DNA of 64,000 nt from Otis tarda (taxonomy: Eukaryota > Chordata > Aves > Otidiformes > Otididae), in the NCBI GenBank assembly GCA_026413225.1, contig CM048553.1, forward strand, positions 44,556,001 to 44,620,000. Direction: 5' to 3'. This document shows, piece by piece, positions 15,601 to 27,838 of the stretch (its first letter is position 1; each line of letters starts with the position of its first letter). The notes below the pieces were generated by a model that saw nothing but the letters and a program-made list of their open reading frames with translations, was not told where the DNA came from and searched no databases. The translations under genes were made by a program, and so were the position numbers.

Positions 15601-18600
15601 ACGGCTAACCTGCTACTGCAGTTGCCACTGCAAGAGGCAGGTTTGCACTTTTTTCTCCACGGTCTCTCTATGCTGGTTCTGGGGCTCACCTGGCCTCACG
15701 GAGAGCCACTCCAAGGAGTTAAACCAGAAGAGAAACAAAGGCACACATACAGAATTTTCTGCAGATTTAGCTCTCCAAATTGCCTTTCCAAACGACTCGA
15801 TAATGGTTATGACTCGATAATGGTTATAACAGGTACCAGGAGCACTGCTGGAGGTGAAAGAGAGCAGGACAGTCCCTCACAGAGTCATGCAGTCATCAGG
15901 CTGGCTCAGTTTTAAATACAAAGCCTTACACGAAATCAGAGAAAGGTTAGGTTTTGGCCAGACTTATTTGCAGCCTAGAGGAAGAAGAGAGCAGGGCTTT
16001 ACCACCAGGGCCTGCCAGAAGCAGAGTCCAGCTTCCCCCACCACAGTGCTCGTCCAATTCTTCAGTGAACTGGTCAGATAATTAAGTCCTTTTCAACAGG
16101 ACATGGGTTTTTGTGTTTCTGATCCCCAAGCTACCACAGGACCAGAAACACAACAGAGCCCGCACTAAAGGTGGCAGGGAACTGGACTGCCATTTACAGC
16201 TGCAGGGAATCAGCAGATGAGTTCAGCTGAAACATGAAATCATACCGTACAATTTTTAACAACTCACTTGTGCAGCTCCAAACCAGAAGCTGGAACAAGG
16301 GGGAGTCCACCTCCTTACTCTAGCACAAAGCTAAGCTGAAATAACGTTACCATCTGAGCTCAACTTCAGACAGAAGCTACTTCACAAGATTTCTGTTCCC
16401 CGCAACATTTCTGATACACACTGAGAAATAGAAGGGTTAATTACCAATCCAGCAGCTGAGCCACATGTTGGAATTAAGAGCTGGTATAAAAACCTGTGTG
16501 TTTGTTTTTTGTAGTGCTTTTACAGCCACCATCATGAAACAGCAAAGAAAAAAAGAGTATGAAACGGAAGAACTAACAAGCTTTACGGATATAAAATTAT
16601 TCTTGGAAGTTACTGCAAAAATTGCATGTGAGTTGTCTACTTGGAAGCGTCTTCTACCACTGAACTCCAATTTGACTAATGCTTTAATTAAAATTTGTAC
16701 AGTAATATTCACTTAGAATAGTCTAAAAAAACCAGCAATCCTATCTAGATATGGAAGACTTCTTCCAATACAGTGTGATTTGGCACTCTGTGGAGGTTGA
16801 GCAATCTGTAATTAAGCAAAATGAGACTTGTATGAGAATACCAAGAACATTAAGACTATCTTACAGCATGGGAATTATTTGCCAGAGAACATTATCCTTC
16901 TACTGCTTTTTTATCATTAAGATGTAAAATTTAACTAAAACAAAGTGACAGACTTAGCTTGCATTACATCCACTTGTTAGCTGTATAGCTCACCTTTGGG
17001 CCATTCATTAGGATGCAACTAAATTTAGTCATCAGTATACAACTTCTTCCTTTTTTTTTTTTTTTTACCTTTTTTTTTTCCTTAATCACTGCTCTGCATA
17101 AGATAAAACATATCCCTCACTGCATATTTTACACTTCTCATTCCACCTCCTTCTCAAGTGTATGACTCCTAAAAAACAGCTAGAAATTTCTGCCTCTCGT
17201 TCCTCCTGTGAAAAAGGTGAGTTTAAGCTGTAGAAGCAGCTGGGAGCAAACACTCAGGTTCCAAACTTTTCAGATATAAATACATGCCTGTTCCCAGCAG
17301 AGACCAGAGCTTGGATTCTGTTCAAACTCCAGAAGCTTAAAACACATGAGTATCTATCTGCCTGTTCATGACAGCACTGAGAGACAGACAATTTGCAGTT
17401 ATCACTTACTACAGCCCTCCAAGTATGGGGAGAGGGAGTAAGAGAGAAATCCAGCCCCGCTGCCAGTAGACTAACAAATCACATCATGACATTCCTATCA
17501 ATGGTAGGGCTGTTTTAACAAAATCCAAAAATACAGATTTTTCTCAAGCCTTCAATTATGCAAAAGGAAGCCAAATGTGTACCCTTCTCTGTGTCATTAC
17601 AGACCTTCCTACGTAACTCCAGTCCCTAACCCCAACACAAAAGAAACAGTAAGGTGGCTAAAATAGCATCATGCTATTTTATGTACATTTTAAATACTTT
17701 AAACAGCATGTTTCCACTCTAATGTTAGTAATTATTACATTAAAGTACCTTCATCTACAAGATAAAGAAAAAAAACCCACAAAGAAATGCAGCAGCTCTT
17801 GCTTCTCTGACCTCCCCACAAAGCAGTGGTTTTGAGGTAAGAAACTTTGTGGACAAAAAAAAACCCCAAAATAATAACAAAAGTGCCAAGAAGTACTTTC
17901 CTCTACTCCAATGTTTCTGTTTCAGAAATGGAAGGGAACTAATAAAAGTATTCAAGATATCTGATAGAGTTAGAGCAGTCTAAAACTTTTCCCTTTTGTT
18001 CTCTGCTCTTTTCCCGATAATCCCTAAAATTCTGTTTGCTTTTTTTTGGTCCAGTACTAATTGCTGAACATTTTCACTGTTACAACACCAAGATTTTTCT
18101 CTTGACATACTAATGAATTCAGAGACTATCAAAATATGTAGATACTGTACTGCAGGAGGTCAACATGGAGAGGTACTATGAAAAATTCTGAACATAAATT
18201 ATTATTAAGTGCAACAGTTTTTACCTAAGCAGGAAAAATCATCCAAACTTCAATTACACAAAGATCAGCTTCAACTCAATTACTGCCATTTTGGAATGAG
18301 GTTTTGGTATTAAAATAGACACCTCTACAGAATTACTTGTCAGGAGCAGGCAAAAGGAGAAAGAAATATTAGCAGACTAATCGTGAGTAGAAGTATAAAA
18401 ATCAATTTCTCGCTGCACAAGTCTCTGATACCATATATACTGAACAACGTTTTTAGTACTTAGTCACAATACACTGTACATGCTAAATATTTAAATGGGT
18501 TCAAGAAGCATTCAGAAAACTTATTGAGGAATAATTAATTGATGGCAATTGAGTATGAAAAGTTACCATCTCTATCCAGCACAGGACATCCCTGAGCGGC

Positions 18601-19316
18601 AAATCAACAGCAACTGTAAGAGTATTCTGACCAAGCAGAGTTGCACCTTTTTGAATAGGACTGGGACACAGCTATACAAAAACCGTACTTAATTGTCATG
18701 TATAAGAATTGAAAGAACAGCAAAACACTGAAGTTACGTGTTTTCCTTCAAAAATTGTTTTAATTATACTGTAGTTGCTTCCTGACAAGTCCACATCATT
18801 GAAAAAGAAGATGTGGACACACCCTTCAGTGAACGCCACTCTCCTCCAAATACCATCCATCTTTTTGAAGTCCAACTTTCAAAGATACTCTTTCAGACTT
18901 GGCAAAGAAGCTGAAGACTGACCACTGCTAATGTCTACCTGAAGCTTCTACAATAAGAGCCATAAAGTCTTACAAAATTACATAAAATTATTATTAGTTA
19001 ACATTTTTAAATACTAATCAGGACATCACACAGGTATTTATTAACAAATTATTCATCCAGCCGCTCAATTAACCATGTATTGGCAGCATCCAAAATGCAC
19101 TTCATTAATTTCTCATTAATAGGACAATGTTTATTAAGATTGCCCAACTGACTTAAGCCTGATACAGTTAGTGAGGAATGACAACTTGCTGCTTTTATTC
19201 ATAAAACTCTAAACATCAACCCACTAACTACAGCAGCCAGTCTGTCATGCAGATCATGCTGTTCTTCAGCTACACCACTTAGAACATAACAGTTCTTCTC
19301 CCTCTTAATTATTTAC
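9668..19316 (-). other. Intron 3, no gene seen
   Basis: 9,649 bp between donor GTAAAT (19316) and acceptor TTCTAG (9668). A/T-rich, with short T runs (about 17050) and one tandem duplication (15794). The stretch 12500-12850 is slightly richer in G+C and may be an old repeat, but I cannot assign it. Confidence 0.8.
15794..15827. repeat. Tandem duplication, 17-bp unit x2 (intron 3)
   Basis: GACTCGATAATGGTTAT occurs twice head to tail with no mismatch. Confidence 0.9.
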
Positions 19317-19396
19317 CTTAGAATTACCTTCCTTGTGATGTTTGGCACAGGATCGAAGCTGAGTTATCCAGTATTGTTTCTCCTTTGCATCAGCAG
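19317..19396 (-). CDS. OSBPL10: OSBPL10 coding exon 3: C-terminal helix of PH domain
   Basis: 80 nt. It completes Ala167 (G+CT) and encodes residues 168-193, ADAKEKQYWITQLRSCAKHH followed by KEGNSK. It forms the C-terminal helix of the PH domain; Trp176 is the invariant tryptophan typical of that helix. The donor is AAG|GTAAAT. An internal GGTAAT 11 nt earlier could serve as another donor, but it would leave phase 1, which does not fit exon 4, so I chose the downstream site. The acceptor is TTCTAG|CTGCTG, preceded by a good pyrimidine tract of only about 20 nt. The solo LTR starts 26 bp from the exon boundary, so the natural branch-point region has been displaced. This exon is too short to appear as a long open frame and was found by matching the family. 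Confidence 0.92.
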
Positions 19397-19422
19397 CTAG
19401 AACAGAAACAAGAAAATGTAGG

Positions 19423-20566
19423 TGTCGTAGTTCAGCCCTGATCAGGACCAGACTACGCAGTCTCTCTCTCACTCCCCCCACCCTCCGAGAGAACAGGGAG
19501 AGAAAATATAAGAAAAAACGGCTCGAGGTTTGAGATAAGGACAGGGAGAAATCCTTAAAGTTACCGTCATGGGCAAAACAGACTCGACTTGGCGAAAACT
19601 ATTCATTTATTATTACAAACAGCAGGATAATGAGACAGAGAACAAGATAACCTCCATCCACCCCTCCCTCTTCCCAAGCTTAACTTTATCTCTACTACCT
19701 TCCCCCCCCGGGCAGCACAGGGGGGAAGAGGGAATGGGGGTTACGGTCAGTTCATCATACGTTGTTTCACGCCGCTGCTTCATGGTCGGGGGAAGAACTC
19801 CTCACATTCCTCCCCTGCTCCATCGTGGGGTCCCTCCCACGGGCCACAGTCCTTCGTGGAACTGCTCCGGCGTGGGTCATCTCTTCCATGGAGTACAATC
19901 TCTCCAGAACGGCTGCCCCAGCGGGCCCTCCACGGGCCACAGCCACCTTCAGGCATCCACCTCCCCCGGTACGGGGTCCTTCACGGGCTCCAAGTGGATC
20001 TCTGCTCCTCCGTGGACCTCCATGGGCTGCAGGGGGACAACCTGCTCCACCATGGTCGTCACCACAGGCTGCAGGGGAATCTTGGCCAGGAGCCGCATTA
20101 CTCCTCCCCTCCTTTCTGAACTGACCTTGGCGTCTGCAGCCGTTCCTCACTCACAACAGGGTGGTAGATGTCTCTCAGGATCTTTTTACATCTTATTCAC
20201 TTCTCATCTCCTTTCCACTTCTTGCAGCCGGGCCGGACCAAGTCGGGCCCAGTGGGCTGCCTGGCGAGAGGCCAGAGGGTGAGGCCTGCAAGGCCCATGA
20301 GGCCTGCGCCTCCCCCTCTGCACCTCCGCCCCCACTCAGCTTCTTCACATCTTCTCTTCTCTCTTTTTTTTTCTGTTTTCCCCTTCTTAAATACGTTATC
20401 GCTGAGGCGTTATCACGGAACATTCTGCTACCAATCGGCTCGGCCTTGGCCAGCAGCAGGTCCGCCCTAGGCCCGGCCGAGTCCACTAAACAAAGGGGAG
20501 CGACTTCTAGCAGTTTCCTACAGAAGCTACCACCTTAGGCCCCCCCTCACTAACAAAACCACGACA
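19423..20566 (-). mobile_element. Solo LTR, avian ERVL-like family (copy 1, intron 2)
   Basis: A 1,144-bp LTR with TG...CA ends: TGTCGTGG in gene sense at the right, ACTACGACA at the left. It is flanked by a perfect 5-bp target-site duplication, GTAGG, at 19418-19422 and 20567-20571. A 5-bp duplication is typical of ERVL. The U5-side sequence and internal CCATGG/GGGCTGCAGG-type blocks resemble avian LTRs of the TguLTR5 type; the family name is from memory. AATAAA on the minus strand (19606-19611) sets the orientation, which is the same as OSBPL10. There is no internal coding region, so it is a fossil left by LTR-LTR recombination. Clean ends and duplication suggest moderate age. Its left end is 26 bp from exon 3. 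Confidence 0.88.
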
Positions 20567-21180
20567 GTAGGGAATCACACATAAATCAATACTCTTTCTC
20601 TTATATAAGAGAAGGTGACAGAGTAGGAGGGGGAAGGATTATTTATTCGTTACGACACACTATAAATTCTAGTTCACACTACCTTAAATTAAGTATGTAT
20701 AACTTCTTCAGTACAACACATCTAAACCTCAACTTAAGATGCTGTAGCCAGTTGGAAGAAAAAAGCTTCTGAGTATTCTTCATGGTTATCTCCTCCAAGT
20801 GTTTTTAAAAGCAGAATTACCCCACGATTACTTTTTAAAAAAAAATTTTAGTCCACTTTTGTTTTACTTGTCTCTTTTTGTGAAAGACAAGGGTCACATC
20901 GTAGCATTTAAATCAGTAAAACCTCTATACTCAGGCTGTCAAACAGTTACCAGACAAGCTACCAGGTCCCCAGATACTTAAGTACTTCTGTTTTAATGCA
21001 GTTCAACTACATTTCTCTTTAAACCTGCATTCGCATGCAACTTCAAGGCACAAGAACAAAAACCACAATTTCCCCCCATATATCTTTAAAAAACAGCTTT
21101 AAAAATTACTGAAAAAGACTGCCTGCAGTCTATGTATCAGGTGGCTCTTCTGTAATACTCATAAGTAAATTTAGGAGAAA

Positions 21181-21314
21181 GGTTTGGGTTTGGTGTTTTG
21201 GGGGTTTTTTTGGCAGTGTTTCTGTGTATGAGTTTTGTGATTTCGTTTTTTTGGTTGGTTTTTGTTTTGCTTGGGGGGGCTGTTTTGTTTTGGGGGGGCT
21301 GTTTTGTTTTTTTA
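21181..21314. repeat. G/T-rich low-complexity tract (intron 2)
   Basis: Plus strand: runs of G (up to seven) alternating with T and TTTTG blocks, including GGGGGGGCTGTTTTG twice. On the transcribed RNA this is a C/A-rich tract between the LTR and exon 2. Simple-sequence origin. Confidence 0.85.
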
Positions 21315-21895
21315 AACAAACCACTGCTACAGTAATCCTAATTAAGAATACCAACACAGAGTGTATTATTTCAGTAAATATTTTCTCTTACTTCCTCTGC
21401 TATCAAGTGTCTCAATGGTTATTGACTCAGCATAAAAATTATTTACTGATTTGAATCAAATTCATAGATCTCATTAAATTAGAAGCAGTAAGTATTTGAC
21501 AATCTCAAGTGATTGGCAAAGTATGATAATGAAACTGCAAGTGTTCATGATTTCTATCTGTGCATATTCCAAAACATTTTAACAGAAACTCTCCCTGGTT
21601 GTTCTTGTGTTTCAGTTTTACGTATAAAACAGCAACACACTGTACCACGGGGTAGTCCCACCAACTGATAAACTGTGGTCATAATAAAACTAACATAATT
21701 TTAAACTTTTGTTACACTGTATTACGTTACTTGTTTTTTATAAGAAGTTTATTTTCTGATAAACTAGTTTGATAGGAAAGGTATCCAAAATAATCAACCA
21801 TACTGAAAATACCTTAGAATCAGAACACTGACTTTAAAAAAAAAAAAAGAAAGAGAAAAAAGAAAGAAAAATTTCTGAAGATTACATTTTACAAA

Positions 21896-21939
21896 CCCTA
21901 TATTGTCTTTCTTATAACCCTACATTGTCTTTCTTATAT
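21896..21939. repeat. Tandem duplication, 22-bp unit x2 (intron 2)
   Basis: ACCCTATATTGTCTTTCTT and its neighbour ACCCTACATTGTCTTTCTT form two 22-bp units with one mismatch. Confidence 0.9.
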
Positions 21940-22451
21940 CTGGGAGCAAGGAAAGGCAAAATTTTACTTTAAAGGTACATTCAATTATACCGAGACTGAC
22001 AGGGACACTGTATCTTAAGAGCCTTCCAGTGGCATTTTTCCCTTCTTCAACCCATCAGCAGATTCATTACTGCACATTATCTGTAGGATGATGGCAGGGG
22101 AGAACAGTATTAGAAATGAAATGCTGTGCTGTGGACAGCAATGAAAGTAGCTTTTTCTTCCTTTAGAAGCAAACAAGATATTGTACAATGAAAATGCCAC
22201 AATAACAGCTTATAGAAGGCATCTTGAGGTATCTTCCAGCCCTGGAAAATCTATATATCGTAAACTCACACATATTTAACTCCAGATTACTGTTCCACTG
22301 TGTTTTATAACATAGTATGTAACAATATAGCTGTACAATCACTACTTTCTGACAGTACAGGGAACCAAGAGAGAAATGAGATAGGAGAGAAGAGGCACAG
22401 AAGCGGGAATAGGAGAGAACACCTCAGCCGGCACTTTAAGCAGCACTGTAC

Positions 22452-22627
22452 CTCTCAACTTATACATCTCTCCATTAGCAGAGTAGACCACCAACATGTG
22501 TGGCACTTCATCACTGGGCGATATTATAGCTCCAGCTAAAGACAAGGTTCCTCGTGGCTTCTGGTTTTTACTTTGTTCATTCACGAAATACTGCAGAATT
22601 CCCGTCTCAAAGTCCAGCACGAAGTAC
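22452..22627 (-). CDS. OSBPL10: OSBPL10 coding exon 2: core of PH domain
   Basis: 176 nt. It completes codon 108 (Arg, AG+G), encodes residues 109-166, and leaves one base of codon 167. The peptide starts [20 protein letters not shown] and ends NGEMYKLR. This is the central beta-sheet part of the PH domain, including the [12 protein letters not shown] strand shared by ORP10 and ORP11. The acceptor is TTTGAACAG|G. The donor is AGAG|GTACAG, which departs from the GTRAGT consensus and is the weakest donor of the four. Because 176 is not a multiple of three, skipping this exon would shift the frame. Intron 1 upstream is 35,002 bp and intron 2 downstream is 3,055 bp. Confidence 0.95.
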
Positions 22628-23313
22628 CTGTTCAAAGAAATTGCAATCATACATTATTTCTGTTGAAGAGTTTTTCAAGTATTTACTCAGAAGAGCACAG
22701 ACTGTTCGTAAATCAAGATCATAAATGAGGTTAGAGTTATTTTTGTAATAACTACATTTTGTAAGGTGCTGTTATTTTTGATCGTTAGGTTTGGTGTCTT
22801 TAAAGGCATGTGTGAGCTCTTATTTTACTCATATTTCTTTCAGACTAATGGTAGGGTTCACATACAAGATACAAAAGCAAAGAAAGGAGTTTTTAACTGA
22901 AGAGGTTCCACTGAAGAAGTATCAGACTGCTCCTTTTGGGGCTATTTGCCCCCTCCCCCTTTTTTTCCCCATTTATAACCTTGAAAGACACACTAATTCC
23001 CCACAACTAGTCTCCTGAAAAGGTGACACTGTTTTTGCAGAGGGATGAGCACAATCAAAGATACCACAGTATTTTCAACTTTGCGATAATATTTCACATA
23101 CAGATGTTGAGTGTAATTTTTAAAACTGGCCAAGGGAATTGAACATTCAGCTCCCAGTAAGTACTAGATAGGAAGTATGGATGCGTATAAGAAAACAATT
23201 AGGAGGAGAGAGAAGTAAAGTCTAAATTCTATTTGGTCATTCTGCTAAAAAATTCTAACAAGGAAAAAAAATATTTGTACTGCTGATCATATATTTAGGA
23301 TCAGGAAATACTC

Positions 23314-23324
23314 GGGGGGGGGGG
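23314..23324. repeat. Poly-G run (11 G)
   Basis: Uninterrupted run of 11 G on the plus strand, in intron 1, about 700 bp upstream (gene sense) of exon 2. Confidence 0.9.
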
Positions 23325-26300
23325 ATGTGGAGAAAAAGTTACCTGGAATCAGAGTACACTGAGGAAAAGGAGGAAGAGAAGCACATATGGGTGAACAGGA
23401 AAGGAAGCCCGAGAGTAGCAACTGCCTGAAAACTTTTCCAAGACTTTATTTTCACATGTAGGTGACACACCTGATGGACTAAAAAAACAAATCATAAATA
23501 GAAAGTACTGAGTTTAATGATGATCTAATTCCTAAATTGGTTATTCTTGGATTGTTTTTGCAGGATTCTGAGGAAAGCCTCAGGAAGTTGAAATAGAGAA
23601 AGAAAATGCGTTACATAGTAAAACCAGAATACAATTGGAAATAAATGGACTCAAAATAAATCAGAGTTCTTATTCATATTTAAACTTACAAACACAAGTA
23701 ACATTTCCTGCTTGTAGGATTCTAAAATTTTGCTCCAGTATAGCTCTGTGGGGACAGGAAGGCGCAATCGGCTCTTCTCACTGACAACCTTCCCTATCCT
23801 ACTTCAGTCTCCATTCACTCAGTTTTGACAAACACAAGCCGTTCCAAAATAAAGCAACTGCTAGGACTGCAAGATCACATAAACAAAAATAAACTAATTG
23901 CATTGCCCAAGCACACTAAATGAAAGCGAAGATGTTTCAAACTTAATGTGTCAGTCTCAAGAGTAGGAAACAAACTCTCTCTTTTTTTTTTTTTTTTTCA
24001 AATAAACCTATCTTTCACAACAGCACAGATCTTAAATTCCATTTCCCTGTAGAAATCATGTATGCTATTACACAAAATAACTATCTAACACTCTTTGCCA
24101 AGAGCAGACAGCAACTTCTTGTCTCACTTGAAGGATAGTCTGCTGTAACTCGTAACAGACTAGACTGAAGATGACACAAATGCAGGTTACCCTTTTAGCT
24201 TCTACTAAAAAACAAACAACCCTAACAATCTGGCTAATACCACTAACACGGGCATTTGGAATGCATATTATTTCTATTGTTCCTCTAGACAGGATTAGCA
24301 TAGGTCATATGAATTTGTGTGCAATATTCCAGAAACTCTGATTACTCAGACTTCTGTAGCTTTGTATAGCCCAAATCTGCTCAAGTTGCTACTCTGTTTT
24401 GAAAGTGGCATTTTGTCTTAGCCCTTTTTCAGTATCCTCATACACAGAACACCTCTAACTTTTCCCATCACAGAATATTTCCAGAACTGTCTTCACAGCC
24501 TGTTGAGGTTCTCAGTGTTCTTGTGCTGAACTCTTTCTTCAAGCTACATAAGCCTAGACACGATGCAAGCAATCACTGCCTAAGATTTACAGAGCTTCAG
24601 ACATTTTGCTTGGGCAACGTTCCTTTGCCACATTTAAGCATAACTACCGTCACCGCCTCCACATCAGAACAAAGACCAAATTCTCTTTAAATTATTCACA
24701 GATTAACATCCCTTGTTCCAAATAATGGTAAGATAGTGCATTATTAATACTCACTTCTACCCTGACTCCATCTCTTACATCTCCCATAAATGCCTCTGCA
24801 CCCCTTCCCGCACTATAACAAATGGAATGACCCCCTTTTGTAATCATAAAACGCATCTCTTCACCACTTCACTACAGAGTTTACCTTCCCCACAAAACAA
24901 GGACTAGAGAGACGGCAAGCTGAGTGACAACCACCACAATGCTTTCAACAGCAGTCTTAAAAATAAGGAATCTCTAAATGTAAATTGCCAAAATTTCAGA
25001 AGATTACCTTATTGACTTGTACTACACCAGTCCATAACCTTCCAGTTTTGTTCAACTTCTAAATTATTTTACAATATTGCTCTCCCACTTACAAAACATT
25101 TTTTCTCTTCAGGTTGCTTAGTGATGATGCACTTAACTACAAGCGAAAACAGCAAAATTGGAAAACACACAACAAAAAAAAAAAAGTCAGACTTGTACAT
25201 TCCATAGTAAATTTTCATTTTGCTCAGTTTTCCTGGTCCGTTTGAGGAATATCTGTTACATATTAAGTAGAAAAAGCAGAGCACTAGACAGAAGTCATGC
25301 CATGCCCCCGAGAAAGGGTTTGTAGTACAGTAGTTTGACCCTAGAGCAAGTGTTTCTCTCAATCCAGCTGACAAGTTTTCAGCAATCTCTTCGGGTTTAG
25401 CAAACAAGTCTAGGCTTCACATGTAGCAACGTCCATTCTGAGCCTACGTCATGCTCATTATAACTTAATTGTCCTTTTATTGTTCAGGTACAAATCACTT
25501 ATTTCAGCCTTTGTTATCAGGCCATCATTATCGATCACTACCTTAGAGGTCATCATTGTGGTTACTGCAGCACAGCTCTACAATCAACAAAAGGAGGAAC
25601 AACAGTGGGGGAAAAGAAAAAAAAAAAAATTCTATTTTTCTCCTTTACACAGAACCTATTATGTTACATAAACACTATGAGCACTTCAACTCAGAAACTT
25701 TGTCACGCTAGACCAGCAAAGCACTCCCAGAATGACTGTAAGCTCCATAAAGATGTGCTTTATGTTGCCATAAAGGTACCCCAGGGACAGAACCCAGCCA
25801 TTGAAGTACAGAATGCACCTTTTCCAGCACGACATCTGAGAGCAGCGACTTCTGCAAATCCACTTATGCAGAGACAGCATCCTCCCACATCCTTGTCATC
25901 ACAGCTACAGCAGTAGTGCAAACTTGACCTTCTAGCCAATCATTACCTATTTTATGTAGAGTCTCAGAAAAACATAACATTATCAGTGGCCTCGCACCTT
26001 CAGTTTTCACTACTTGTGATAAAGTCTTAGTTGCCTGTAAAAGCATGTAACATGTTTCCAGCACAGCTCAGGCAGGAATCTTAAGAAAGAAAAAAGTAAC
26101 CAGTTTTCATAAGCCTCTGCATCACCCGCTCCAAGTATACCTCCTTCTTTGTTGTCCCAGATGAACCCGTTTCTATGCCTGCCAACTTTGAAAGTCATAA
26201 GAGAATAGAGAATTATCTACAGAAGCTTAAGACCCAACTGCCCAGCAAAAACTAGTTGTGTCAATAAAATCACTTTCCTGTGACTTTGGAGAGCTCAGGA

Positions 26301-27537
26301 ACTTTTCACAGCCATCCCGGCCATGAAACTGTTCAGATCACACAGAAGCAAGTACTTGCTTTTCCAGAGTTATGGTCTGACACAGCTCCCCTCTTCACCT
26401 TTTCACACAGTGGTACCACAGAAAAAGATAGACAGGAGCGAACTGCACAGACAACTATAGTCTCACAAGAGAAGCAGGGGGATAATGCACTTTGAAAACT
26501 TTTAAAAGGATAGGAAAAGCCAGGAAAAGGAATAAGGAATTAAATGTCAAATCAAGCAAGACTTCATACAAAGGAGGCGGGCGGGGAAGGAGGAACAGAA
26601 GAAAGAAGCAGCTTCCAAAAACATCTCGCATCACAGACCAAGCGATGACCCAGTTCAGATCACCACAAAAACGCAGAAGAAATGGAGACCAGATCCTGCC
26701 ATTAACTGAGGATGGAAAAGCATTATATATATAAAGCAGAACAGAAGTAAGAGAACAGTACATGTCCCATTTTAGAAGCCCCATGTAACCATATCAAAAG
26801 GACAGGGATATCTTTTAACTGTTAGCTTTTGTTAAAAGTCACTTGTTCTGCACTCCAGGGAAATAACAGCACTAACCTCTCTAGAACGGATTAATCTTGC
26901 CCCCTTATCCTGTAATTCTCTACTGGCCTTGCTCGTAGAGCACACATTTACCTACTATGTCGTATTTCTGTAATTAATATTGATGAAAACTAACATACTC
27001 TTTAGAGAACAGTCAGGTAGGAGGTAGCAGAGTCAAGTTATATCCTACTAGACATACAACTAGTGCTACACAGAAATTAAGTAACTGTTACTGACAGACA
27101 TTACCAAAATACAGCTAAATTTTTCTGTTATTCCAAAATAGGACAAAATAATCATTTGGGTTTTTTTTTTCACTCTTGATTAAAAGAATCCATCTGATGG
27201 TAAACTACAAAATTACCACTTTAACACATTTTAAGCAGTTTTAACTGCTTAAGTTCTGTTCAAAGTAAACATATAAAATTACAGACAAGAAAAAGCAGGC
27301 CATTTCACAAAAGAAAAGCCTTGGCCAGTGGACTTCCCACTTTAAACTCAAACCCATCCAGAGAAAACAGGCTTCCTGCTCCTCTGGCCCAGCCTCCCTC
27401 AAGCTCCTGGGATTCACCAGGATACTCCTCTCTGATATTCCAATCAAATGCAGGTGCATTACCAACTGGTATCAATTACAAGACAAAATATTCAGCCACA
27501 CTCAGCAAACTAGAATTTTATCTATCAACTTAGGGAT

Positions 27538-27597
27538 GGGGGGGGGGGGAACAAACAAACAAACAAACAACCAACCACCAAAAAAAAAACCAAACCA
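27538..27597. repeat. Poly-G run followed by (AAAC)n
   Basis: Twelve G, then AACAAACAAACAAACAAAC and further AAC/ACC-rich and poly-A sequence. Compound simple repeat in intron 1. Confidence 0.9.
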
Positions 27598-27817
27598 GCC
27601 ACAACAGTCTGATACTACTAGAATTTTTTTTCCAAGTTGCTCATGAGTTTGTCAATATGGCCCAATGACACTTTATTTGTATTTTACCCACCATATTTTA
27701 AAAATCAGTGCTTTCTCAGAATAAATCCAGAGTCTTATAAAGACTGTAACTGTCTGCAATTAAAAACTCATCATGTTTCATTCCTGTTCCCTTTTCCATT
27801 CACCTTGTCAGCCATTT

Positions 27818-27838
27818 AAAAAAAAAAAAAAAAAAAAA
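27818..27838. repeat. Poly-A run
   Basis: About 20 A on the plus strand (poly-T in gene sense), intron 1. Confidence 0.85.

Larger units (their letters stand above)
20572..22451 (-). other. Intron 2, gene-proximal part without LTR
   Basis: This stretch holds the G/T-rich tract, the 22-bp duplication and an A-rich stretch (about 21837-21870). No coding evidence. Before the LTR insertion the intron would have been about 1.9 kb. Confidence 0.8.

Noticed and set aside
19569-20538. Overlapping open frames on both strands (up to 237 codons)
   Set aside because: They lie inside the GC-rich solo LTR, overlap in several frames, and show no retroviral or host protein features. An LTR does not normally encode protein.
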